A DNA stretch of 32,590 nt from Psychrobacter piscatorii (GTDB taxonomy: Bacteria; Pseudomonadota; Gammaproteobacteria; Pseudomonadales; Moraxellaceae), in the NCBI RefSeq assembly GCF_001444505.1, contig NZ_LNDJ01000066.1, forward strand, positions 1 through 32,590, read 5' to 3'. How positions within the stretch are numbered: position 1 is the stretch's first letter; every line of letters starts with the position of its first letter. Positions 23,935-32,590 of the stretch are shown piece after piece. The notes under the pieces were generated by a model. The model worked only from the letters and a program-made list of their open reading frames with translations, ran no database searches and was not told where the DNA came from. Position numbers and translations under genes: made by a program.

Positions 23935-25170
23935 ATGTTTCGTCCTTTAGCGTTATTTATCGGCTTACGATACACCCGAGCAGAGCGCAGTAATGGCTTT
24001 ATCTCCTTTATATCACTCATCTCAATGATTGGTCTGACGCTTGGGGTTGCCGTATTGATTACGGTGCTATCAGTCATGAATGGTTTTGATCGAGAATTAA
24101 AAACCCGTATTTTGGGCATGGTGCCGCAAGCCACCGTGGTCTCAACTGAGATTATTGGTGATTGGGAGCAGCTCGCTGATAAGATTAAAGAAGATCCAGA
24201 AGTATCAGCTGTCGCCCCCTTTATCCAATTGCAAGGGATGTTGACATCAAACGGTCAGGTCGCCGGGATTATGGTGACTGGCGTCGAGCCTGAATACGAA
24301 AAAAACGTCTCTATCATTAATGATCATATGGTCGAGGGCAGTATTGATACCTTGCAAAGTGGTGACTTTAGCATTGTATTAGGTGAAGAGATGGTTCAGT
24401 CTCTGGGCTTGCAGCTAGGGGACAAAGTGACTTTGGTGCTACCAGAAGCATCGCCATCGCCAGCCGGTGTGATACCACGATTTAAGCGCTTTACTTTGAC
24501 AGGTATTTTTACCATCAGCCCAGAGGTAGACAGTCTGATGGCGTTCATCCCGATGGGTGATGCCGCAAAACTGCTGCGTCTACCAGAGGGCGCGCAAGGC
24601 GTGCGTATGAAGCTCAATGATATCTTTACTGCGCCGATTGCCGCAGAAAAAGCCGCTGCTATTTCTCCTCAGCAGTTGTTCCCCAATGATTGGACGCAGA
24701 CGCACGGCAATCTATTTGGTGCAATTCAGATGGAAAAAGCCATGGTTGGTTTGCTACTATTTTTAATCATCTTAGTTGCCGCTTTCAACATTGTCTCAAG
24801 TCTTGTGATGCTCGTCACTGACAAAAAAGCAGATATTGCCATTCTAAAAACCTTTGGTGCGTCTCCTCGTTTGATTACCCAAGTCTTTATGGTACAAGGC
24901 GTGGTCATCGGTGTGATCGGTACCGTTGCTGGTACGATATTGGGTGTGATATTCGCACTCACCGTCAGTGATATTTTAGGCTTTATTAATCAAGTCTTTA
25001 ATTTGAATCTGTTTGATGCTTATTTTGTGAATTATTTGCCGTCAGAGTTGCGTTTACTCGACGTGGTATTCATTACAGGTGCCTCATTTATATTGAGCTT
25101 TTTGGCAACGATTTATCCAGCACGCCGAGCGGCTAAAATTCAGCCTGCCCAGACACTACGTTATGAGTAA
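23935..25170 (+). CDS. Lipoprotein-releasing transporter permease, LolC/LolE (LolF-like) family (411 aa)
   Basis: This inner-membrane permease of the lipoprotein-release ABC transporter extracts outer-membrane lipoproteins and hands them to LolA. A first membrane span (about 22-47, with the motif ITVLSVMNGFDREL) is followed by a large periplasmic domain and three C-terminal spans (about 265-290, 320-345 and 370-395). PEASPSPAGVIPRFKRF resembles the LolC hook that binds LolA. ATG 23935 is chosen because MFRPLALFIGLRYTRA aligns with the LolC start and AAAGAG lies 8 nt upstream; an ATG at 23854 lies in a hairpin and has no family similarity. Only one permease precedes lolD, suggesting a LolF-type homodimer rather than LolC plus LolE. 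Confidence 0.92.
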   Translation: MFRPLALFIGLRYTRAERSNGFISFISLISMIGLTLGVAVLITVLSVMNGFDRELKTRILGMVPQATVVSTEIIGDWEQLADKIKEDPEVSAVAPFIQLQGMLTSNGQVAGIMVTGVEPEYEKNVSIINDHMVEGSIDTLQSGDFSIVLGEEMVQSLGLQLGDKVTLVLPEASPSPAGVIPRFKRFTLTGIFTISPEVDSLMAFIPMGDAAKLLRLPEGAQGVRMKLNDIFTAPIAAEKAAAISPQQLFPNDWTQTHGNLFGAIQMEKAMVGLLLFLIILVAAFNIVSSLVMLVTDKKADIAILKTFGASPRLITQVFMVQGVVIGVIGTVAGTILGVIFALTVSDILGFINQVFNLNLFDAYFVNYLPSELRLLDVVFITGASFILSFLATIYPARRAAKIQPAQTLRYE

Positions 25171-25214
25171 TTCAATCGCATAAATATCGACATAAATAAA
25201 ATAAAGGAAGCGCT

Positions 25215-25895
25215 ATGTCTGCCATTTTAAAGGCGACCAATATCAATAAAATATATGATGAGGGAGCCGTTAGTACGCAAGTATTGACGGGCCTCGATCT
25301 GACAGTTCATGCTGGTGAGCGCATTGCTATTGTCGGGACCAGTGGTTCAGGAAAAAGTACCTTGCTACATTTGCTTGGTGGTCTAGACACGCCCACGAGT
25401 GGTGAAGTCTGGTTACATGGTCAGTTATTAAATAGCATGAATGAGACCGAACGCGGCGCGATGCGCAACAAGCATTTGGGTTTTATTTATCAGTTTCACC
25501 ATTTGCTAGCAGAGTTTACCGCAGTCGAGAATGTTGCGATGCCTTTACTGATGCGTCCAGAAGTATCAACGACTGACGCTCGCAAGCAAGCGATTGAGAT
25601 TCTCGAAAACGTCGGTCTAGATCATCGGTTGATGCACAGACCGGGTGAGCTGTCAGGTGGTGAGCGTCAGCGTGTGGCGATTGCGCGCGCACTAGTTACC
25701 AAGCCTTCGCTTATCTTGGCGGATGAGCCAACTGGTAACTTGGATTATGACAATGCGCAAAGTGTCTTTGGATTGCTATCAGAGCTACAAAGCACTATGC
25801 AAACAGCACTTTTGATGGTGACACATGATCGCAACTTGGCGGCTCTTGCTGATCGTCAATTATTGCTACGTAATGGTCATTGGGAACAGTATTAA
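25215..25895 (+). CDS. lolD: Lipoprotein-releasing ABC transporter ATPase LolD (226 aa)
   Basis: LolD supplies ATP hydrolysis for lipoprotein release with the permease encoded 44 bp upstream. Walker A is GTSGSGKST (41-49), the signature LSGGE is at 146-150, and Walker B plus the catalytic Glu is [12 protein letters not shown] (166-177). The family-specific [18 protein letters not shown] (about 90-107) follows the Q-loop. Length is typical (about 228-233 aa). ATG 25215 follows AAAGGAAG. A 9-bp stem without a U-run lies after the stop (25927-25951). Confidence 0.96.
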   Translation: MSAILKATNINKIYDEGAVSTQVLTGLDLTVHAGERIAIVGTSGSGKSTLLHLLGGLDTPTSGEVWLHGQLLNSMNETERGAMRNKHLGFIYQFHHLLAEFTAVENVAMPLLMRPEVSTTDARKQAIEILENVGLDHRLMHRPGELSGGERQRVAIARALVTKPSLILADEPTGNLDYDNAQSVFGLLSELQSTMQTALLMVTHDRNLAALADRQLLLRNGHWEQY

Positions 25896-26063
25896 CGTCT
25901 ATATATGTTGAGATTTTCAGATGAATATAAGTGTCATGAATTGGCACTTATAAGGGTTGTCCTAACGAAATATATTGTTGTATTATCAAGTAAATATCTC
26001 ATAGCAAAAGATATAAAAGCTTGATTAACTAGCTGCTATATCTATTTTATAGGACTCCGAATA

Positions 26064-26369
26064 ATGAACAAAGATGACAATCCAATCGCCGCTTTTGGCA
26101 GTGCTGAAGAAGGCGATGAGCCGTTAAAGCCTTATATCGATCCAACCTTGTTTGACACCATCGATAGACAAGAACAAAAGGATCTTATCACACCCGTGTT
26201 TGATGCGATCACTTTGGCTGGGGTTGACTATGATTTAAAGGTTCAAGACAGCGCGACAGGTAAGCGTTATACGCTCTGTAAAAACGACGAGGTTATTGAG
26301 ATCGTCTCTATGGATAAAGATTTTACGGATAAGCTTATAGATGCCATAGAAAGAACCAAAGAAGAGTGA
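26064..26369 (+). CDS. Small hypothetical protein (101 aa)
   Basis: I do not recognise a family. The protein is acidic and soluble with no signal peptide. The first 45 residues are hydrophilic; residues about 46-100 alternate strands and helix (VDYDLKVQDSATGKRYTLC, then DEVIEIVSMDKDF) and end KEE. The start ATG 26064 has AGGACT at good spacing. It is a single gene between lolD and a convergent DUF2062 gene, with a perfect hairpin just after the stop. It is probably a real conserved small protein. Confidence 0.7.
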   Translation: MNKDDNPIAAFGSAEEGDEPLKPYIDPTLFDTIDRQEQKDLITPVFDAITLAGVDYDLKVQDSATGKRYTLCKNDEVIEIVSMDKDFTDKLIDAIERTKEE

Positions 26370-26405
26370 TAGCTCTTGCTTAAGACGCTGACGTTGATAC
26401 TGTTT

Positions 26406-26446
26406 AATATTAATACCGTTTAATGATGTTAAACGGTATTAATATT
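26406..26446. terminator. Perfect 18-bp hairpin between convergent genes
   Basis: AATATTAATACCGTTTAA (26406-26423) is perfectly complementary to 26429-26446 around a 5-base loop. The right arm covers the stop codon of the DUF2062 gene. The tails are AT-rich but lack a long T-run. It likely ends or stabilises both convergent transcripts. Confidence 0.6.
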
Positions 26447-27014
26447 TAGGCGATTTATCATCAGGTTTTTGCTGACGTTTTTGCCAACTCACGACCGTCT
26501 TGTAACGCCAAATCGCTTTAAAAGCAAGTCCACAAACGATGCTGGTTATAACCGCTAAAATCGTTAGCCCTATACAAAATGCTGTAAGCGATACAGTGCC
26601 CTTATAAGTAATAAAAGGGTTGGCGCCATCTGATAATGCCCATAAGCTAAAATCAGCAATCATTCTGCCGATAAAGCGCAAACTGATCACTGGTGCATCA
26701 ATGATTTTTGCACCGATATAATACCCAGCATAAAAGATAGGCAAGCTGGTGACTGGATTGGTAATCCACGTTAGACCGAGAGCCATAGGTACATTGGCTC
26801 GAAAAATAAGTGAGCCAATCAAAGCCAGCAACATCTGTCCTGGCAGTGGAAAAAATGCGCTAAGCACGCCAATATAGACTGCTTTATTTAAGCTATGGCG
26901 GTTGAAGTGCCATAACCGAGGATCTGCCAAATGCGGGGCGAACAGTTTTAGGGTGCGACTTTCTAGGATTTTTTCCGGTGTAGGAAGCAGGTCTTTTAGA
27001 CGTTTGTGGGGCAC
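26439..27014 (-). CDS. DUF2062 membrane protein (191 aa)
   Basis: This is an integral membrane protein of unknown function (DUF2062). Family blocks are DPRLWHFNRHSLNKAVYIG, then FFPLPGQMLLALIGSL, NVPMALGLTWITNPVTS and a C-terminal pair of membrane spans (about 135-180 overall). I chose the GTG at 27014 (VPHKRLKDLLPTPEKIL) because family proteins begin close to this KR-rich segment and AAAGGC lies 8 nt upstream. The open frame runs 46 codons further upstream without family similarity. The stop falls in the perfect hairpin shared with the convergent small gene. Confidence 0.82.
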   Translation of the reverse strand: MPHKRLKDLLPTPEKILESRTLKLFAPHLADPRLWHFNRHSLNKAVYIGVLSAFFPLPGQMLLALIGSLIFRANVPMALGLTWITNPVTSLPIFYAGYYIGAKIIDAPVISLRFIGRMIADFSLWALSDGANPFITYKGTVSLTAFCIGLTILAVITSIVCGLAFKAIWRYKTVVSWQKRQQKPDDKSPKY

Positions 27015-27312
27015 AGTATCGCCTTTAATCGTTAACGACAGTCCGCTCAATTGTATTGATGGGCTGGTATAAAGTAATATTATGGATAAAAAATACCGAT
27101 GAGAATACATAGAGTGGTGATGGTAGAAAGCCATCATTTTAATATGCCTCATCAGTATAGGGTAATATAAATATAAATGCTATTGCCTCACAGATATGAT
27201 GCTTCAGTCGCTTCTAAAATGTCGATAAAAATGGCTGCTCTGGCGCCTTATTATCATCAATAACTGGCGTTAGCTGCATTATAATATTTTGCTCATCAAG
27301 CAAGGAGTGCGG

Positions 27313-30279
27313 GTGTATTGGTTAGTTGGTAGCCTAGTAATTATTGCTATGATGGGTGTGTTGGCAGTTGCAGATAATGTGGCGATGCCGATCGACATGC
27401 CTTTATTGAATGTGGTCAGCGCCACAGGTTTGCTTTGGTTGCTTGTCATATTTGCTATTATTCTGCTTAGTGCTACTCAACTTAATAGCCCTTCAGTAAA
27501 TACTCAAAGTACCAATAAAACGCGTTCTGTCAGCTCACCTAATGATGTTAAATTGTCACTTTTTAGCAAATACTTCTTATTTGGTCTATTAGCCGTTGGG
27601 TTGGTCGTGGGTAGCGCGCTACAAGCGCTAGTTGCACATCAGCAAGCCGAAACGACCAAAATCACTGACTCTATACGTGTACAAGCACTCGTTCGTATCG
27701 AAGGGATAAGTGACAGTGTATATGACGCCAGTACAGATAGCGGCTATCGACAAGTAGCAGTGGTCACACATTTAATGCCATTAGTCGCTGAGTTGACTCC
27801 TTAAGATTTGGCAAATAGTACAAGTGATTATTCGAAGGAAGAAAATAATAGCCTAAGTAAAAGCTATAATGAAAGCTCTGACAAAAACCTCAATAATAGT
27901 ATTGAATACCGAGTATTGCTCAATGCCTATCCAAAGAACACATCAAATAATGATTCGTTCTCAAATTTAAATGATTTGCAACCAGGCGATGAGCTATTTA
28001 TGAGCTTGGCATTGGTACCATTGTCTACCTCCAAGCAAGCAATAAGCAACCCGTCTGGTTTTGATAGTTATCGCTGGTTGCGAGGTCGACACATTGATGG
28101 TGTGGCAAATATACTGGCGGTTAGTCCGTTGACTGTCAGCAAAAGCAATAACGATGAAGCTTTACAACAAGCATCGACGTCTGACTCTTATTTCAAGCGA
28201 TTTCGTACTCGTATTGATATAGGACGTTGGCAATTAAGAGATCATTTCTATAGAGATTGGCCTGCACAAACCACAGCAGAGCAGCAGGCCAGAGCTGTCA
28301 CATTGAGTTTGCTCACAGGTGACCGTAGCTTGATCAATCGCGACACCAAGGATCTATATCAACTGGCGGGTATCTCGCATTTGCTTGCAATATCAGGGAC
28401 ACATGTACTGTTTTTAGCCATTGTATTGGGCGGCGCCGTTGTGTTGCTATTCAATCGACTGTGCCCAGTGGTTTATCGCTATATGCCGCGCTGGCAAGTG
28501 CGTTGGTGGGTAATGATTGGTGCTGCTTTTATCTATGCACTATTTACAGGTTTTGATGTGCCTGCTGCACGTACGGCGTGGATGCTACTGGCTATAGGCT
28601 TGGTAAGATTGACATTGCTACCTATCAGTACCATGCGTGTGTTGTTAGCATTAGCTGTCTTGATGGCATGGCAAGATCCGTATGTATTGTGGCAGGCAGG
28701 ATATTGGCTATCTTTTATCGCAGTAGCGCTACTACTCAAGTATGAAGGCACCTCATATCAGCGCAATACAGCCACTGCGCCGCTACCATACAATGATGAT
28801 AACGGGCGTGCTTATATAAGCAATGTTTTATTTCGCCGTGCATTGCAAATTGCTCAGCGTATATTCAAGTTACAATTCTGGCTATTTTTGACTTTATTGC
28901 CTATCACGCTGCTCTTATTTGGAAAGGCATCGTTATGGGGACTTATTGTCAATTTATTTGCCATTGGGCTGTTTGGGTGGGTGATTGTACCGCTCAATCT
29001 GTTAGCAGGGCTTTTTTACCTGTTATCACCCACGATAGCTGACAGCATTTGGTCTTTAGTCAGTGCCATCGTCGGCAATCTACATGAGTTGATTGGTTGG
29101 CTGACATCATTACCAGCATTAACAGACGCATGGCTTTATACACCAGTGAATATGGCGATATTGCTCATGGTGTTGTTAAGTATAGTACCTTGGCTTTTGC
29201 CAAGAGGGCTGCTCAGTCGCTGGTTGGCACTGCCTCCACTGACGCTGTTAATGATGACGGTGTATGCCAATCAGCAGTCAATGATAACAATGCCGACGTT
29301 ATATATTTTGCCAACGGGTGATGCATATATCAGTGCAGCCTTGCTACAATTCCCTTTACATAATCAAAGCGTTAGTAACAGTAAGGATGGATCCTCACTT
29401 GCGAAAGACAATACCAGCTGGCTGTTTTTGGCTGATCATAGACCAACCGCAACACGGACCATGCCAAGCAATCTCACAGCGGATAAACTATCTGTATCTT
29501 TAGAGCAGCAACTGGGCAGTTTGTCAGTCGATAAACTAGAAGGCATCATAGTGCAGAGCAGTAGCACCGTACTGACTGACACGTTGAATGCCAGTGAGCA
29601 AAATATGGTCGTTAGCGCCAAAAATTCTGAGTTATTACCGCTGGCAGTTGCGCAGTTAAATCAGCAGCTACCTGTCAGTCAATATTGGCAAGCGGGACGC
29701 TCCGAGCGTTGGTCTGCATTCCAGCAAGCATCTAAAATAGCAGCTCAGTCTAAAGGTAAGACGAATATCAGTGCGCAAGGTTGCGAGCAAGGCAAAACAT
29801 GGCAGGTGGCTAGTGGTGATTTATCCATCCAAGCAATGACAGGCTGGAGCGAGATAGGTGATACTAGCGTGTGGGACTGTACAATTGCGATTGATAGCAG
29901 CGTATCTATACAAGTTCTAAGATACAACGCAGCCGATCCGCTAAAGTCATTATCTGTAAACTCTCAAACGAAAATAGCAGATAACCAGTTAGATACGGAT
30001 CACAAAAAATATTCTCTATCACGGCTTGTTTTAGATACTGACACCCATCCACGCGTTTGGCAGATGTGGTCATTATTATGTTCAGCTGATTCGAATAACG
30101 ACAGTATGAGGTTTAAAAATATCACATGGCTTGGTCATAGTGCATCACAGATGACAACTGACGTCATAAGTCGTCAAAGCATCAATGATATTATCACCTA
30201 CGATGACAAACCTTTAGAAGCGTCTTTATCGCTGAATATAATAAACAACGGTGTTGACGCAGAAGCGATGAGTCCTTAA
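27313..30279 (+). pseudogene. comEC: DNA-uptake channel gene comEC, interrupted by an in-frame stop
   Basis: ComEC carries transforming DNA across the inner membrane. One frame spans 989 codons, broken once by TAA at 27802-27804. The first 163 residues, from GTG 27313 with AAGGAG 5 nt upstream, hold the N-terminal membrane spans and the start of the DUF4131 domain. The rest is open again from 27805 and carries GFDSYRWLRGRHIDG, the competence block HLLAISGTHVLFLAIVLGG and many membrane spans. The stop could come from a single CAA-to-TAA change. Restart at TTG 27808 would lack a good ribosome site and the first spans. The C-terminal region, normally a metallo-beta-lactamase-like fold, shows no HxHxDH motif. 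Loss of competence is likely unless the stop is read through or is a sequence error. Confidence 0.85.
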
Positions 30280-30475
30280 AAATATTGCTTATACTCGCAG
30301 TGTTACAATATGGTGATATTTCACAGTTATACTATTGAACCATTATCGAAATACCACCATACTTAGCAGCCTATTAATACCGATGATTGACACGGCGAGG
30401 AGATATTTATTTTTAGCCGTATCTACCAATATCATCTTTTTATTGTTTTAGATTGTTTCTGACTTAGGAAGTTAT

Positions 30476-31531
30476 ATGCCCAACTGGCCACCAGACCCAA
30501 ACAAACGTCCTGATAATTCGGCAAATCAGCCAACGCCAATGCAGCAACCAAACGCGCCGAGCGGACAAGAGTGGAAAGTACTGGAAAACACCTTATTAGC
30601 TAGTGTGGTTGAGCAGCGCCGTGCTCGTCGCTGGAGTATTTTCTTTAAACTGTTGACCTTTGGTTATATATTATTGATATTTTTGACCATAGGTCGCGGA
30701 TGTAGTGGTTCGCCAACAGGTATGGATGCCGTTGATACTAGCTCGCCGCATTTGGCAGTGGTTGAGCTGCAAGGTGTGATCAGTAATGATGACGTGGCCA
30801 ACGCTTACGACGTCAATGAGGCATTGAGAGACGCTTTTGCAAATAGTAACTCTAAAGCGGTGGCGTTAGACATTAACTCACCTGGTGGCTCACCGGTACA
30901 GTCTGATGAAATTTGGCAGACTATGATGGATCTGCGTAAAGAATATCCAGATAAAAAGCTTTATGCTGTTATCGGTGATATTGGTGCTTCAGGTGCTTAT
31001 TATATCGCCTCTGCCGCAGATGAGATCTATGTCAATCCATCGAGCTTGGTTGGTTCTATCGGTGTCATTATGCCAAGTTACAATGTCAAAGGCCTAATGG
31101 ACAAGGTCGGCGTAGAAGATCGTACTATCACTGCGGGTGAGTACAAAGACATCTTGAGTTTGTCGCGTCCATTGACTGACTACGAAGAAAAACATGTCGA
31201 AGGTGTGCTTGCTAATACGCACAAGCATTTCATCAATGCCGTCAAAGAAGGCCGCGGTGATCGCTTGAAAAATCCTGAACAAAACAAACTGTTTTCAGGA
31301 CTGTTTTGGACCGGTGAGCAATCTATCGAGTTAGGTTTGGCAGACAAAACGGGCAGTATCACAAGCCTCAGTAAACAATTGGATCTTGATACGATCATCA
31401 GCTATAGCCCAACCGATCCGTTCCAAATGTTTATGGATCGCTTTGCGGTACAATTGGGTGCAGGCATTGGCTCTAGCATGAGTCTTGATGGGTTTTTGCC
31501 CCAAGAAGAAGGTAATGCAAAAATGCGTTAA
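30476..31531 (+). CDS. sppA: Signal peptide peptidase SppA-type (S49 family, 351 aa)
   Basis: This is a membrane-anchored serine peptidase that degrades released signal peptides. A Pro/Asn-rich cytoplasmic N-terminus (1-30) and one membrane span (about 54-73) precede a single S49 domain. The catalytic pair is Ser172 (GASGAYYIASAADEIY) and Lys224 (GEYKDILS). DINSPGGSPVQSDEI (132-146) is the family block before the nucleophile. It is the short single-domain form, about half the length of E. coli SppA (618 aa). ATG 30476 follows AGGAAG. A strong terminator follows, and 196 bp separate it from comEC, so it is transcribed alone. Confidence 0.93.
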   Translation: MPNWPPDPNKRPDNSANQPTPMQQPNAPSGQEWKVLENTLLASVVEQRRARRWSIFFKLLTFGYILLIFLTIGRGCSGSPTGMDAVDTSSPHLAVVELQGVISNDDVANAYDVNEALRDAFANSNSKAVALDINSPGGSPVQSDEIWQTMMDLRKEYPDKKLYAVIGDIGASGAYYIASAADEIYVNPSSLVGSIGVIMPSYNVKGLMDKVGVEDRTITAGEYKDILSLSRPLTDYEEKHVEGVLANTHKHFINAVKEGRGDRLKNPEQNKLFSGLFWTGEQSIELGLADKTGSITSLSKQLDLDTIISYSPTDPFQMFMDRFAVQLGAGIGSSMSLDGFLPQEEGNAKMR

Positions 31532-31568
31532 GCGTTTAATATTTTAGATATACTGTGTATGATTGTTG

Positions 31569-31602
31569 AGGCTGAGCATATAATTATGCTCAGCCTTAAT
31601 TG
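31569..31602 (+). terminator. Terminator after sppA
   Basis: A perfect 12-bp stem (31569-31580 with 31585-31596, loop TAAT) is followed by TAATTGTA, an imperfect U-tract. It lies 38 bp after the sppA stop. Confidence 0.75.
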
Positions 31603-31685
31603 TATATAGTGCTAAAAACTACCTTAATATGAAATACAGTTGAATTATTAAAAATAATATATAAACCATCCCACGAGAGCCTATT

Positions 31686-32570
31686 ATGAGTGATGAAATC
31701 AATTTGCAGACCTTTGCTGCGCTACCTGTCTCCAAGATAACAAAAAAGCCTGTACTACATTTTGCCCATGCCAATGGGATGCCAAGTGCTGTGTATGAGC
31801 CATTTTTTGCAGGATTGTCCGCATTTTTTACGATTGAATATATTGCCATGTTGGGTGATACGCCCGATTATCCAGTAGATAATCATTGGCGCAGTCTGAC
31901 GCAGCAGGTGATCGATAGCGTAAAAACCGCCTGCGAAAAGCATAGCGTCACTCAGGTGGTGGGCGTGGGTCATTCACTTGGCGCCATGTGTACCTTGCAA
32001 GCAGTGTACCGTGAGCCTAAGCTGTTTGCTCAAGTAGTGCTTATGGATCCGCCTTGGATCTATGGCAAAGTTAGCTTGTTATGGCATTTGGCAAAGACAG
32101 TAGATAAATTGCCTCTCACGAGTAAGCGTTTGATGGACAAATTGTCACCAGCGGGTATCTCTAAGCATCGCCGTGATGTGTGGGAGAGTCGAGCAGATGC
32201 GTATGAAAAAATGCGGCACAAAGGATTTTTCAAAAACTTTGATGAGCGCAGCTTCCAAGGATATATCGATCATGGCTTGCATGAGCGCGCGGATGGTAAA
32301 GTGACACTGGCCATTCCTAAAGCTAATGAAGTAGAAGTGTTCCGTACCAATCCTTCTTGGTATTGGCTGACGCCCAATCGCGGCCCCAAAGTGCCTGTTA
32401 CCTTGATTATCGGTCAAGACAGTATCTTTTTAAAACGTCGGTTTCCCCAACAGATAAAGTCGCGCTTGGGCATCCCTTATGAGACTCATGAGGGTGGGCA
32501 TATGTTCCCACTTGAGCACCCAGAGTCTGTATCGCAGCAGGTACTAGAACTGATTAAGCGGCAACTATAG
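31686..32570 (+). CDS. Alpha/beta-fold hydrolase (294 aa)
   Basis: This is an alpha/beta hydrolase with a lid insertion; the substrate is not known. The oxyanion strand is FAHANGMPSAVYEPFF (26-41), the nucleophile elbow GVGHSLGA contains Ser97, and a late Asp (about 247, IIGQDS) and His272 (EGGHMFPLEHPE) complete a catalytic triad. A Lys/Arg-rich region (about 120-175) forms the lid. No signal peptide, so cytoplasmic. The ATG 31686 has a modest GAGAG site. It is the last gene in the window, and ends 20 bp before the edge. Its sequence style recalls the short esterase/thioesterase-like hydrolases. Confidence 0.88.
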   Translation: MSDEINLQTFAALPVSKITKKPVLHFAHANGMPSAVYEPFFAGLSAFFTIEYIAMLGDTPDYPVDNHWRSLTQQVIDSVKTACEKHSVTQVVGVGHSLGAMCTLQAVYREPKLFAQVVLMDPPWIYGKVSLLWHLAKTVDKLPLTSKRLMDKLSPAGISKHRRDVWESRADAYEKMRHKGFFKNFDERSFQGYIDHGLHERADGKVTLAIPKANEVEVFRTNPSWYWLTPNRGPKVPVTLIIGQDSIFLKRRFPQQIKSRLGIPYETHEGGHMFPLEHPESVSQQVLELIKRQL

Positions 32571-32590
32571 TCAATCCTAAATAAAACAGA

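Noticed and set aside
25927..25951. Terminator after lolD
   Set aside because: A 9-bp stem is present but it is followed by AAGGG with no U-run, so I do not call it an intrinsic terminator.
1..32590. CRISPR arrays, tRNA genes, insertion sequences or prophage
   Set aside because: No regularly spaced repeats, cloverleaf-forming segments, transposase or phage-like proteins were seen.

Overview
The window reads as chromosomal DNA of a gammaproteobacterium of the Moraxellaceae, most likely a Psychrobacter. This rests on gene content, protein style and moderate GC, not on any database match. I find 28 protein-coding loci, two of them broken. I see no tRNA or rRNA gene, CRISPR array, insertion sequence or prophage gene.

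Region 1 (about 1-6000, all minus strand) is a stress-type 'ter' neighbourhood. It holds three TerD-family paralogues (TerD-, TerE- and TerZ-like), an AIM24/TIGR00266 protein and a DUF475/TerC-family membrane protein. A glutaminase gene (glsA) with a frameshift sits among them. No terA or terB is visible. The genes appear to be separate transcription units with their own promoters and terminators. Two of the leaders are structured, and the terE-like promoter lies in a cluster of short repeated half-palindromes.

Region 2 (6081-13544, minus) is housekeeping: rlmL (23S rRNA methylation), an MscS-type channel, an orphan dihydrolipoamide-dehydrogenase-like flavoprotein, a Bcp/PrxQ peroxiredoxin, a small secreted four-cysteine protein and queC. 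ttcA (tRNA 2-thiocytidine) is divergent at 13824.

Region 3 (15071-21131, minus) encodes the cbb3-type high-affinity oxidase, ccoNOQP, including a 59-residue ccoQ joined to its neighbours by overlapping stop and start codons. After a 419-bp gap come ccoG and fixH. The copper ATPase ccoI and ccoS are not in the window.

Region 4 (21982-32570, mostly plus) holds an SCP2-domain protein, a hypothetical protein (minus), a lipoprotein-release transporter pair (one LolC/E-type permease plus LolD), a small hypothetical protein, a DUF2062 membrane protein (minus), comEC with an in-frame stop, an SppA-type peptidase and an alpha/beta hydrolase.

Most striking are the dispersed ter set with structured leaders and a repeat-rich promoter, the two gene lesions (glsA, comEC), a ComEC C-terminal domain without metal ligands, an unusually long CcoP, and several perfect hairpins or repeats between genes. 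I found no clearly new defence or biosynthetic system. The ter/AIM24 neighbourhood is the best candidate for under-described biology.
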